Assembly (NCBI GenBank): GCA_000012145.1
Contig: CP000053.1
Coordinates: 1,054,001-1,118,000, forward strand
Reading direction: 5' to 3'
From: Rickettsia felis URRWXCal2
GTDB taxonomy: Bacteria; Pseudomonadota; Alphaproteobacteria; Rickettsiales; Rickettsiaceae
DNA: 64,000 bases
The position numbers and the translations under genes are program-made. The stretch's first letter is position 1, and the number at the start of each line of letters is the position of its first letter. The notes below the pieces were generated by a model. The model was not told where the DNA came from. It ran no database searches and saw only the letters and a program-made list of their open reading frames with translations. This document shows positions 49,253 to 58,006 of the stretch, piece after piece.

Positions 49253-49256
49253 TTAA

Positions 49257-50087
49257 TCAACTAGCTTTAGAATTTTCTATTTCTGCTTTTAGCTGTTCTA
49301 TTTCTTCTTTAGATAATCCTGTGAACTCTATTATTTGCTGAACATTTTTACCTTGTTTTAGCATCATTTGTATTAATTCTGCTTTACCCTCTGCTTTACC
49401 TTTTTCAAAATTTTCAGATAAAGCTATTTCCTCGGCATCTTCCATTAATTTTGCTCTTAATATAGGCGTCGTATTCTTCGGGCGTGAGGTTGTGCATTTC
49501 TATTACATTATACGCATCTAATACTTTCTCGCTCTTTATATTTGCAGGCGGGCTAGTTTCGTTTTCTGCACACTTAAATAAATGTAGCCACTCATCTATA
49601 GTAGTATCAAACTTTTTAAGCTCTATAAATACATAGGAAAAATCAAATAAATATTGCTTATTTGTTTTAGTTTCAAGCATTTTATGAAGACTTATACAAG
49701 GTACTTCGTCATCAAACATTTTAGTCTCTTAATAAGCGAAATAACTATTACCGGTAATAAATCTTTATGCTTTATTCCTTTAGTCAGTTGCTGTACGTAT
49801 GAATGAGCCGAATAATATTGTACTCTTTTTAAGTAATCGCTTTCATTTCTTTTTTGCATCTCGATTATATACCAGCTACCGGCTTCATCTTTAACCTTTA
49901 AATCAAATATGCTTTTTTTCCCTTTATCAATAATAGGTACTTGCTCTACAGGTATAAATTCTATTTCTTTAATTCTAAACCCCTCAGGTAATTCAAGAAC
50001 TGCATTGATAAATTCCTTTAACCTTTCTAAATCACGAAAGATTTTTTTAAATAAACTATCATTTGTAGGATCTAAATATCTTTGCAT
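49257..50087 (-). pseudogene. Rpn/PD-(D/E)XK transposase-like nuclease, broken by two frameshifts
   Basis: Three frames add up to one ~275-residue protein. 49692-50087 begins MQRYLDPTNDSLFKKIF with the nuclease core (KSIFDLKVKDEAGSWYIIEMQKR); 49414-49719 continues SLHKMLETKTNKQYLFDFSYVFIELKKF; 49257-49445 is the C-terminal tail (EDAEEIALSENFEKGKAEGK, QIIEFTGLSKEEIEQL). This is the layout of Rpn/PDDEXK_2 proteins, common in Rickettsia in variously decayed copies. Breaks lie near 49725 and 49435. Confidence 0.82.
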
Positions 50088-50189
50088 ATTAACTATTACT
50101 TTTAGTATTACTTATATTATATAGCTTTTTAAGTAATAAGTAAATATGCAACTTATAATAGAATAATTATTGCTATTTTTTAACAAAAA

Positions 50190-51242
50190 TTACGTACTTT
50201 GATCAGTTCTGATTGATACTATTGCTGACATGCCGGGGACTAGATTAGCATTTGGGGATTCAAAATCTATTAAAACAGGTACACGTTGTACGATTTTAGT
50301 AAAATTACCTGTAGCATTATCGGGCGGGATTAAACTAAATTTAGAACCGGTAGCAGGAGCGATATTACGAATCTTCCCGTAAATTATTTTTTTAGGCAAA
50401 GCATCAAATTCAATTTTGACTTTCATGCCGGACTTAAATTTCTTAATTTGCGTTTCTTTAAAATTAGCCTGAATATACATAGTATTATCTTGAACTATAG
50501 AAAACAACGCCCTACCCGGTACTATGTAATTTCCGACTTCTAAACTACTATTACCGAATATACCGGGTACCATAGCAATAAGTTTAGTATTTTGTAAGCT
50601 CCTTAACGTTACTTTTTTGTTTTCCGTTAGCTCTTTAAGTTTTTCCTGTTCTGCTGCTTTTTCAAGCTCAAGAAGTTGTAAATTTTGCTTAGATATATCT
50701 AAATCTAACTGTGCTTGTTTATAATCCGTTTTGGCTTTTTGATATGCGTTTTTAGAATCATCTAACGTTTTAGAGCTAGCAAATTTTGCCTTATTTAATT
50801 CCTGCACTCTAGTAAAATCTGTTGAAACAATATCAAAGCTTATTTTAGTAAGCTTTAATTTTTCAGACGCTTGCTCTAGGCTAATCTGCCCTATTGAGAT
50901 TTTTTGCTCTATAATTTCTATATTTTTTATGCAAGCTTCAATAGATGCTTCAAGTGCTGCAAGCTTTGCCTTATAATCTCTATCGTCAATTTCTCCTATC
51001 AGATCACCTTTATTAACTTTAGTATTATCGGTAACAAATAACTTTGTTAAAACACCGCTAACTTCAGCACTAACATTTGAAATATCTGCATCTATGTAAG
51101 CATTATCCGTGGATTGTGTATTTGCCCAAACATAAATTTTATATCCCAAATAAATAAATATTATTAAGGCTATAATAATTACATATTTAGTAAATGGATG
51201 ATGTTTATATTTGTCGATAGCTTGTTGTAATACACTCGGCAT
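50190..51242 (-). CDS. emrA: HlyD/EmrA-type membrane fusion protein of an efflux system
   Basis: Periplasmic adaptor linking an inner-membrane exporter to an outer-membrane channel. Start ATG 51242 (MPSVLQQAIDKYKHHPFTK) preferred over the TTG at 51257. A single transmembrane segment (VIIIALIIFIYLGYKIYVW), lipoyl halves (DADISNVSAEVSGVLTKLFV, GDLIGEIDDRDYKAKL and VPGIFGNSSLEVGNYI), a long coiled-coil hairpin and a beta-barrel end (RVPVLIDFESPNANLVPGM). The cognate EmrB-like MFS pump is not in the window. Confidence 0.85.
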   Translation of the reverse strand: MPSVLQQAIDKYKHHPFTKYVIIIALIIFIYLGYKIYVWANTQSTDNAYIDADISNVSAEVSGVLTKLFVTDNTKVNKGDLIGEIDDRDYKAKLAALEASIEACIKNIEIIEQKISIGQISLEQASEKLKLTKISFDIVSTDFTRVQELNKAKFASSKTLDDSKNAYQKAKTDYKQAQLDLDISKQNLQLLELEKAAEQEKLKELTENKKVTLRSLQNTKLIAMVPGIFGNSSLEVGNYIVPGRALFSIVQDNTMYIQANFKETQIKKFKSGMKVKIEFDALPKKIIYGKIRNIAPATGSKFSLIPPDNATGNFTKIVQRVPVLIDFESPNANLVPGMSAIVSIRTDQST

Positions 51243-51250
51243 AATTAACT

Positions 51251-52018
51251 TTACCAATACCCTCTATGTTTAAAAAAATAACAAATTGGTATAGAAAGAA
51301 TATATATAACTGCAATTAACGGCAGTGAATACCATGGATATATGATAAGATTTATAATAACAATAGCAACTAAAATCATTGCAAGCGATAAATATTCAGG
51401 TTTAATACTCAAATTTTTTGTTGAGATTGTAGGAAGCCTACTAGCAAGTAGAAAAGCTATAATAGCTAAATATATATTAATTGTTATAGTGTGAGTACGG
51501 GTATTAATATTTAATAACGTACCGATTTCAAAATCTATCATTACAGGCGTTAAAGCAAGTAAAGCACCGCATGGGGCAGGTACACCGGTAAAAAAATATT
51601 CAGTTTTTTTATCTTGTTTCGGTTGATAAATACCAACGTTAAAGCGAGCTAAACGTAGTGCCATACACACTATAAATAATAGCATTACTGCTGATGAAAA
51701 TACCTTATATTCATATTGCTGAAAAGACCATAAATATATTAAATAAGCAGGAGCTATACCGAAATTAGCAAAATCGCATAATGAATCAAGCTCTGCACCA
51801 AATGGGCTAGCTGCATTTAGCATCCTTGCTATTCTACCGTCGATACCGTCAATAATTGCCGCTACTATAATGCAATATACCGCAAGCTCCCATCTGCTAT
51901 CCAAAGCAAATTTTATAGAACTCATACCGGTTACTAAACCAAGCAACGTAATAAAGTTGGGAATTAATTTTATTAGAGGTACAGGCTTAGTTATTATAGA
52001 TTTACGAATTTTTAACAA
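51251..52018 (-). CDS. pssA: CDP-diacylglycerol--serine O-phosphatidyltransferase
   Basis: Makes phosphatidylserine from CDP-diacylglycerol and serine at the inner membrane. 255 residues with multiple TM segments and the CDP-alcohol phosphotransferase motif (IIDGIDGRIARMLNAASPFGAELDSLCDFANFG in two pieces: DGIDGRIAR and GAELDSLCD). psd lies upstream on the same strand, separated by nested repeats. Confidence 0.95.
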   Translation of the reverse strand: MLKIRKSIITKPVPLIKLIPNFITLLGLVTGMSSIKFALDSRWELAVYCIIVAAIIDGIDGRIARMLNAASPFGAELDSLCDFANFGIAPAYLIYLWSFQQYEYKVFSSAVMLLFIVCMALRLARFNVGIYQPKQDKKTEYFFTGVPAPCGALLALTPVMIDFEIGTLLNINTRTHTITINIYLAIIAFLLASRLPTISTKNLSIKPEYLSLAMILVAIVIINLIIYPWYSLPLIAVIYILSIPICYFFKHRGYW

Positions 52019-52045
52019 TTTTTATACTCAAAATGTATTTATCAC

Positions 52046-52317
52046 GTCATTGCGAGGAAAAACTGTAAGTTTTGTACGTCCGCAATCTCAGGATACTTGA
52101 CAAGATTGCAGCAAAGCTTCGCTCCTCGCAAGGCATTGTTGCGTGGATAGATTTTTCGTCATTGCGAGAAGAATTACGCAGTAATTCGACGAAGCAAGGA
52201 AGAAAAAAAATTCTGTATATCAGAATTTTTTTAATTATTTTTCTGGATTGCCACGTCGCTTCGCACCTCGCAATGACGGTTCGGGCATCCACGCAACAAT
52301 GCCTCCTCGCAATGACG
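52046..52317. repeat. Nested repeat: family A, TIR unit, family A, between psd and pssA
   Basis: The outer family A element (52046-52317) is interrupted in its right arm by a 174-bp unit (52131-52304) with exact 18-bp inverted ends AGGCATTGTTGCGTGGAT / ATCCACGCAACAATGCCT. The direct repeat CCTCGCA flanks it on both sides (52124-52130, 52305-52311). The unit itself contains a second family A palindrome. Clearest example in the window of the unit and its target duplication. Confidence 0.9.
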
Positions 52318-52334
52318 ACCTTGAAGTTACGAGA

Positions 52335-53030
52335 CTACTTCCTCTCAAACTTAAATTCTGCCGTCTTTTTACGTCCAAAATCAGCAATAATAGTTTCACC
52401 ACCTATAGCAGTCTGCCCTTTACTCACTAATAAAGCTGTTTTCAACGGTAGATAAACATCTACTCTGCTACCGAAACGAATTATACCGTATCGCTCGCCC
52501 GTTTTAACTTCATTACCCTCTTCTAAATCACAAACTATACGCCTTGCTATAAGTCCGGCTATTTGAACAAAAACAATTTTCTGCCCTTGATCAGTTTCCA
52601 TTAATACTGATTGACGCTCATTATAAATACTAGCTTTATCAAGTGAAGCATTAAAAAACTTTCCGGGATTATAATGAAGTGCTAAAATTTTTCCGTTTGC
52701 CGGGATTCTATTAACATGGACATTAAAAATATTTAGAAAAATACTAACTCTAATCATTTCCACATCACCAAGACCTAATTCCGGGGGCGGCAATGCTTCC
52801 TTAATTTCTTGAATTATTCCGTCTGCAGGACTTATTACCAGATCATCACTTATAGGCACAAAGCGATCAGGATTACGGAAAAAATAAATACACCAAGCAG
52901 TAGCAATAAATCCAATACAGCCAAGTTTTTCATTAAATGATGCTAATAAAAAACTTACTAATGCAAAGCTAGCAATAAATATATATCCTTCGCGGTGAAT
53001 AATTTTAAATAAATCATTATATTGTTTCAT
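52335..53030 (-). CDS. psd: Phosphatidylserine decarboxylase
   Basis: Pyruvoyl enzyme converting phosphatidylserine to phosphatidylethanolamine, next step after pssA. 231 residues, the short archaeal/alphaproteobacterial type: [38 protein letters not shown] and the self-cleavage region [12 protein letters not shown], whose Ser becomes the pyruvoyl group. Confidence 0.95.
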   Translation of the reverse strand: MKQYNDLFKIIHREGYIFIASFALVSFLLASFNEKLGCIGFIATAWCIYFFRNPDRFVPISDDLVISPADGIIQEIKEALPPPELGLGDVEMIRVSIFLNIFNVHVNRIPANGKILALHYNPGKFFNASLDKASIYNERQSVLMETDQGQKIVFVQIAGLIARRIVCDLEEGNEVKTGERYGIIRFGSRVDVYLPLKTALLVSKGQTAIGGETIIADFGRKKTAEFKFERK

Positions 53031-53062
53031 TTTAATCTCTATGAACTCCTTATTATTTTTAA

Positions 53063-53380
53063 CTATGCCTGCTCTGCTTTATCCTCTTGATTCTCACTCT
53101 CATCTTCATCTTGAGGGGTAGTCTGGGCTTCTTGAGCAGAACCAAGAGCATATACGCATAAATCCGGAAGTGGAACACCGTTTTTTTTGGCAAGATCATT
53201 TAGTTGTGATATTGCTTTCATAACCTCATCAGGAATAGTACCGCCTCTTTCGTCAGATAACCATTTTGCTTGAAATTGTAGCGGATGATGCCCTTCTTGA
53301 GGCGTACCTATATAAAACTTAAACTTGGCTCTTTGTCCACCAAAATCGCAGTCAAATTCAAACTCTTTATAATGTGCCAT
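53063..53380 (-). CDS. Small conserved protein of unknown function
   Basis: 105 residues: a beta-rich N-terminus ([22 protein letters not shown]), a helix region ([21 protein letters not shown]) and a highly acidic disordered tail ([14 protein letters not shown]). I recall a DUF2610-like rickettsial family with this start, but function is unknown. Lies 32 bases before psd on the same strand, so probably cotranscribed with psd. Confidence 0.7.
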   Translation of the reverse strand: MAHYKEFEFDCDFGGQRAKFKFYIGTPQEGHHPLQFQAKWLSDERGGTIPDEVMKAISQLNDLAKKNGVPLPDLCVYALGSAQEAQTTPQDEDESENQEDKAEQA

Positions 53381-53619
53381 AACTTTATGAATTAATAATT
53401 ATATTAATATTATTATATTCTAACAATAAAAATGCAAATCTAAAATAATTTCTGTCCAAGAGGTTACTGTATCAGTTACTTTAAAGCTAATTAAATGCTT
53501 TTTTGCTACAAATTATAAGATTTTCTTGAAATAGGAACTACTATTCCTTCTAAAATCTTATTAATTTTCGCTATAAAATCTCTTTAATTATCAATTAAAA
53601 TAACTGAGGCATATAACCT
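53381..53619. other. 239-base gap without a recognisable feature
   Basis: AT-rich sequence between two minus-strand genes. No family A, B or C palindrome, tRNA or convincing ORF seen. It probably holds the promoter for the downstream 53063-53380 and psd genes. Confidence 0.55.
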
Positions 53620-54366
53620 CTAATATTTTTTAACTTTCTTAGTAATATAACGATTTGAATATATAAATTTATCGTTAGAATCTATAATTATCCCGCCTGC
53701 TTCCTTAATAAGAAGCTCAAATGCATAATATAATGTAAAATTTAATAATGATAAACATATTAAATCCGCTTTACCTGATGCTACAAGCGTAGCCCCGTAG
53801 CAAGGAGAGCCAAAAGATCTAATATTATCTACCTCTATCTCCTCCAAATCATTATGATTTACATCTTCAATAATTGCTAAACAGTTTTTTAAATCAGCAT
53901 TATCGGAAACTCTAAGTCTTAATCCTTGATAATTAGAGTTTAAATTATTTTTTTCTATCCAAGCTCCTTTACCTTTTTCAGCATAATAAATTTCATTAAG
54001 AGCAGGAAAATATATTACTGTAGAAGTAGGAGTTAAAACTTCTTGATTCCTTTTTAAATAAGTTACGGATATCGCAAAAAAAGGTATGCTTCTGGCAAAA
54101 TTATTTGGGCTATCTATAGGATTAATTAAAAAGACACTCTCATAATTATTATTTAAATCGAATTGATCCTCTGGAAAAAATAAATATTGTGTATGTTTTT
54201 GTAATTCTTCATATAATAAAGTTTTTAATCTTAAATAGGATCGCTTACAAAATTCTTCGTTTCTTACAGAATTTTTTTGCAGCATTTCGAGTTCTAAAAA
54301 ATCTCTATGCAAAAACTTAACTGCTTTACGCAGGGCATTAATTAATAAATTAGTTATAGGTTGCAT
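53620..54366 (-). CDS. SuhB/inositol-monophosphatase homologue with altered catalytic residues
   Basis: 248 residues that follow the IMPase fold order: FFPED (Glu of the GEE position), LINPIDSPNNFARSIPFFAISV (equivalent of DPIDGTxNF), YFPALNEIYYAEKGKGAW, RSFGSPCYGATLVASGKADL and YYAFELLIKEAGGIIID. The first Asp of DPxDGT is Asn, Gly-Thr is Ser-Pro, and the Asp of the WDxAAG motif is missing. Two of the metal-binding acidic residues are therefore lost and phosphatase activity is unlikely. A structural or RNA-polymerase-binding role, as shown for E. coli SuhB, is possible. Confidence 0.75.
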   Translation of the reverse strand: MQPITNLLINALRKAVKFLHRDFLELEMLQKNSVRNEEFCKRSYLRLKTLLYEELQKHTQYLFFPEDQFDLNNNYESVFLINPIDSPNNFARSIPFFAISVTYLKRNQEVLTPTSTVIYFPALNEIYYAEKGKGAWIEKNNLNSNYQGLRLRVSDNADLKNCLAIIEDVNHNDLEEIEVDNIRSFGSPCYGATLVASGKADLICLSLLNFTLYYAFELLIKEAGGIIIDSNDKFIYSNRYITKKVKKY

Positions 54367-54392
54367 TTTATTTTAATGTTAATTTATTACAG

Positions 54393-54550
54393 CGTCATAC
54401 CGTGGATAAATCGGCATTGTTGCATGGATCGAAAAATCTACTCGATGTCATTCCTGCGAAAGCAGGAATCCATTATAAATCGAGCTTTTAGTTTTAAAAA
54501 CTTGTTATATTTATACTTTTTTTGGATTCCTGCTTTCGCAGGAATGACAT
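54393..54550. repeat. TIR unit half with family B palindrome, and a family C left arm
   Basis: GTCATACCGTGG (family C left arm, 54393) is followed by CGGCATTGTTGCATGGATCG (TIR-like) and a family B palindrome (GTCATTCCTGCGAAAGCAGG to CCTGCTTTCGCAGGAATGAC, 54447-54549). The right TIR is missing. Confidence 0.75.
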
Positions 54551-54555
54551 TAAAC

Positions 54556-55122
54556 TTACTTTGCCCTTTCGACATATGTCATATCATCAGTTTTAACAAC
54601 AATTTTTTCTCCTACTTCTAAATATTGCGGTACCTTAACTTTAATACCGTTTTCTAAAATTGCCGGCTTATAAGAAGCGGTAGCGGTTGCTCCTTTTATT
54701 ACCGGATCAGTTTCATTAATTTCAAGTATAACAGTTGGAGGAAGCTCAATATTTAAAGGCTTCTCATTATAAAATTCGACTTTAACAATCATATTTTCAG
54801 TTAAGAAAGGTAATTTTTCTTCTAAAATTTCCTTAGGAACATTTATTTGTTCAAAATGTTTGGTATCCATCAACACCAAATCATCACCTTCAAAATATAA
54901 AAATTGATAGTCTTTTTGTTCAAGTTCGGCTTTTTCTAAATAATCGGAAGAACTGAATCTTTCGTTACGCTTTGTCCCTGTTTTTAAATTTTTCATCTCA
55001 ACTTGTACATAAGCTCCACCTTTCCCTGGTTGAGTATGTTCCGGTGTTTTGCTTACAACCCATAAATCATTATTATAAACTAATATGTTACCTGTTCTAA
55101 TTGAATTTGCTGAAATTTTCAT
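54556..55122 (-). CDS. efp: Elongation factor P
   Basis: Relieves ribosome stalling at polyproline. 188 residues, three beta domains: [45 protein letters not shown] (with Lys at the modified loop tip) and C-terminal [18 protein letters not shown]. Confidence 0.96.
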
Positions 55123-55197
55123 ATATTATACATTTAAGACTTAAAATTAAAGTATAAATATACAAATTATTTCCTTTAAAAACAAGAATTTAATCTT

Positions 55198-56550
55198 ATG
55201 ACCACAATATTAGTAGTAGATGATATAGAAACCAATATTAAGTTACTAACAGCCAAACTTTTAAAAGAGTATTATACGGTTCTTACTGCAAATAGCGGCA
55301 AAGAAGCACTAGCAATTCTTAAAAAGGAGAAAATCGATACTATACTACTTGATGTTATGATGCCGGAAATGGATGGATTTGAGGTATGTAAAACGATAAA
55401 AACCGATCCGGAAACTACTCATATACCGGTCGTAATGGTAACTGCACTTTCTGATATTGATGATCGAGTTAAAGGTCTTGAGGCAGGGGCTGATGAGTTT
55501 TTAACAAAGCCTATTAACGATATTGCTCTATTTGTAAGACTTAAATCGCTATCTAGAATGAAAAGCTTAATTGATGAATTAAAGCTTCGTAATAGCACTA
55601 ATGCATTATTAGGCGTAACAAATATCGAAATGCATGACACTTTTGCAGATAAAAAAATATTACTAATTAATGATGATGTGGTACAAGCTAAAAATATAAA
55701 ACAAATGTTACTTAAGATTACCCAAAACGTAAAGGTAATAAGTAATTCCGATGAATTAGATATTATAAATGAATATACACCCGATTTTGTAATTATCAGT
55801 AGTACGCTCGAAAATGAAGATCCTTTAAGAATCAGTGTTATTTTAAGAGGTAAAGCAGAAATAAGCGGCGTGGTAATAATTTTACAAATTGATGAAGACG
55901 GTATGCCTTTAGTTGTGAAAGGTATTGAACTCGGTATTAATGATTATTTCGTTTATCCTATAGAGGAAAGCGAATTACTTGCTAGAATTAGAACACAATT
56001 AAGGCGTAAGCAATATCAAGATAATCTACGTAATGACCTTGAACAAAGTGTTAATTTAGCAGCTAAAGACGGCTTAACCGGCTTATTTAATCGTCGCTAT
56101 TTCGATATACACCTCAAACAAATGATTGAGAAAGCTAATAAAGAAAGTATTAAATTATATTTACTTATGTGCGATATCGACAATTTTAAACACGTAAACG
56201 ATACTTACGGTCATCAAGCAGGCGATAAGGTTTTAACGATTGTATCCCGTATTTTGAAGAATACTCTCAGAGTAACAGACTTAATAGCAAGATTCGGCGG
56301 TGAAGAATTTACTATACTTTTAACGGATATAGATATTTCTAAAGCAATTGAAACTGCGGAGAGAGTTAGAGTTAAAATAGAATATATGGATTTTCACATT
56401 GAAGATCAAATTGAACCTTTAAAAAAAACTATTTCAATCGGAGTTACGGAATATAAAAAAGAAGAATCAATAGAATCTTTTATTGAACGTGCTGACAAAG
56501 CTATGTATGAAGCTAAAACAACGGGTAAAAATAAAGTAGTAAAATTATAA
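55198..56550 (+). CDS. pleD: PleD-type response regulator diguanylate cyclase
   Basis: 450 residues with PleD layout. REC1 (1-120) has LVVDDIETN, phosphoacceptor Asp in TILLDVMMPEMDGF and Lys in FLTKPIND. REC2 (about 150-270) keeps the fold but lacks the phosphoacceptor Asp (DFVIISSTLENED), as in PleD adaptor domains. The GGDEF domain starts KDGLTGLFNRRYFD, has active site RFGGEEFTILL, and an allosteric I-site RVTD exactly five residues upstream. All features needed for regulated c-di-GMP synthesis are there. A sensor kinase partner is not in the window. Divergent from efp. Confidence 0.95.
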   Translation: MTTILVVDDIETNIKLLTAKLLKEYYTVLTANSGKEALAILKKEKIDTILLDVMMPEMDGFEVCKTIKTDPETTHIPVVMVTALSDIDDRVKGLEAGADEFLTKPINDIALFVRLKSLSRMKSLIDELKLRNSTNALLGVTNIEMHDTFADKKILLINDDVVQAKNIKQMLLKITQNVKVISNSDELDIINEYTPDFVIISSTLENEDPLRISVILRGKAEISGVVIILQIDEDGMPLVVKGIELGINDYFVYPIEESELLARIRTQLRRKQYQDNLRNDLEQSVNLAAKDGLTGLFNRRYFDIHLKQMIEKANKESIKLYLLMCDIDNFKHVNDTYGHQAGDKVLTIVSRILKNTLRVTDLIARFGGEEFTILLTDIDISKAIETAERVRVKIEYMDFHIEDQIEPLKKTISIGVTEYKKEESIESFIERADKAMYEAKTTGKNKVVKL

Positions 56551-56574
56551 TTGATTTTTAAAAGTAAAAAAATA

Positions 56575-57060
56575 ATGAGAAATTCTTCCAAAAAACATCT
56601 TGATTTACCATATAGACCAGGAGTCGGCATGATGATATTAAATGCCGATAACCATATATTCGTCGGTAAAAGAATAGATACAAAAATATCTGCATGGCAA
56701 ATGCCTCAAGGTGGGATAGTTCCCGGCGAAACTCCAAGTATTGCAGCAATGCGTGAGATGTTAGAAGAAATAGGAAGCGATAAAGGATATATTATTGCCG
56801 AAAGCAAATGCTGGTATAGTTATGATGTACCGAGCTTTTTAATACCTAAATTGTGGAACGGTAATTTTCGCGGACAAAAACAACGCTGGTTTTTAATTAG
56901 ATTTACCGGAAATAACGAAGATATTAATATAAATACCTCTAATCCGGAATTTGACCAATGGCGTTGGGCATCACTTGACGAACTATTATCTATTATAATT
57001 CCTTTCAAACGGAAACTTTATCAAGCCGTCGTAAAAGAATTTGAATCATTAATTCAGTAA
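56575..57060 (+). CDS. rppH: RNA pyrophosphohydrolase RppH (NudH/IalA)
   Basis: Nudix hydrolase that removes pyrophosphate from mRNA 5' ends and hydrolyses dinucleoside polyphosphates; called invasion-associated in some pathogens. Start ATG 56575 ([20 protein letters not shown]) rather than TTG 56551. 161 residues with Nudix box [22 protein letters not shown] and QMPQG, and [11 protein letters not shown]. Confidence 0.93.
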
Positions 57061-57106
57061 AAATTTTATATATATATCTCATAAATGAAGAGTTGGTAGA
57101 CAAAGT

Positions 57107-57212
57107 TTAATTTGGAAAAGAGCAAGGCATCTTGAAGCTGATAAACGCAGCGTACATACTAGTATGTGAGGATTACCAGCAAAAGATAACGTAGCCAATT
57201 TTTCAAATTAAA
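57107..57212. repeat. Family E palindromic element next to gene X
   Basis: TTTAATTTGGAAAA (57107) and TTTTTCAAATTAAA (end 57212) form near-perfect terminal inverted repeats. The core CGCAGCGTACATACTAGTAT shares CGCAGCGTACA..GTGAGGATT with the element at 5222 (opposite strand). The right end lies 10 bases from the gene X stop. Confidence 0.75.
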
Positions 57213-57221
57213 CGAGTATAC

Positions 57222-58004
57222 TTAATTATTTAGAGCCTCTTGATCCTCTATTTGACCTAAACATATATTATGTTGATCACTATCATCATGGTAATCAGAA
57301 TTTATATGTACCTTAATTTTATTAGCCAGGTATCTTACGCCTAATATACTTAATGTTACTACTGTTGTAATACAGATAAATATAGTACCTGTAGCAGCAC
57401 TATTTACCTCTCTATCACCTTCAATTAATTCATTTATAGCACTAAATAATGAAGTATCCGTATCATTGCCTAAAGTAAATACAGCACATTCATTTGTTCC
57501 TCTAGACAATAAACTAATATCTTTATCGCAACTAGATTCAATCATATAATATGTACTATCATTCTTTATTAAGTTATAATTATTATCACCGATTATATGT
57601 GCAGTAAATACATTTGCTAGGTTAGATATAGTTATATTAGCAATAAAATCTTTTACTTCTCTTATATGAAATAAGTTTATAATAAAATTACTTAGACAGT
57701 GATTTGTTGTTGTTTCAGCTTCCCAATCAACCGTATCAATTTGAGCCTCCGGCATTAAAAACCATGAATTTATATCTTCAAACGCAAATTTTAGCTCTCT
57801 AACCAATCCACATAAAATATATTTTTTATCAGCAATATGTACAAAGGTATGATCAGGATGCTCATCTAAAAAATATGTAGAACTATTAGAAAAAGGTTTT
57901 AAATGTACAGAATATACCTTATTTCTATCAAGGCTTTGGTCATAACTATTTTCACTAGAATCAGCTGATATTAAATTTGGTAATAAAATAAGTCTACAAA
58001 AATA
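57222..58004 (-). pseudogene. 3' remainder of gene X, separated from its start by IS copy 2 and an inversion
   Basis: An open frame of 260 codons that enters from the end of the IS with no start of its own; an ORF finder starts it at a TTG inside the IS. It begins YFCRLILLPNLISADSSENS, has the middle SSTYFLDEHPDHTFVHIADK and ANVFTAHIIGDNNYNLIKND, one transmembrane helix near the C-terminus (TGTIFICITTVVTLSILGV) and a short His/Asp-rich tail. Adding the 17-19 codons at 5847 restores a normal start and frame. No known family recognised; a chimeric protein from the TTG cannot be excluded. Confidence 0.65.
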
Positions 58005-58006
58005 AC

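Noticed and set aside
52072-52455. 127-codon plus-strand ORF over the psd 3' end
   Set aside because: Made of nested repeats plus antisense of psd; no ribosome site.
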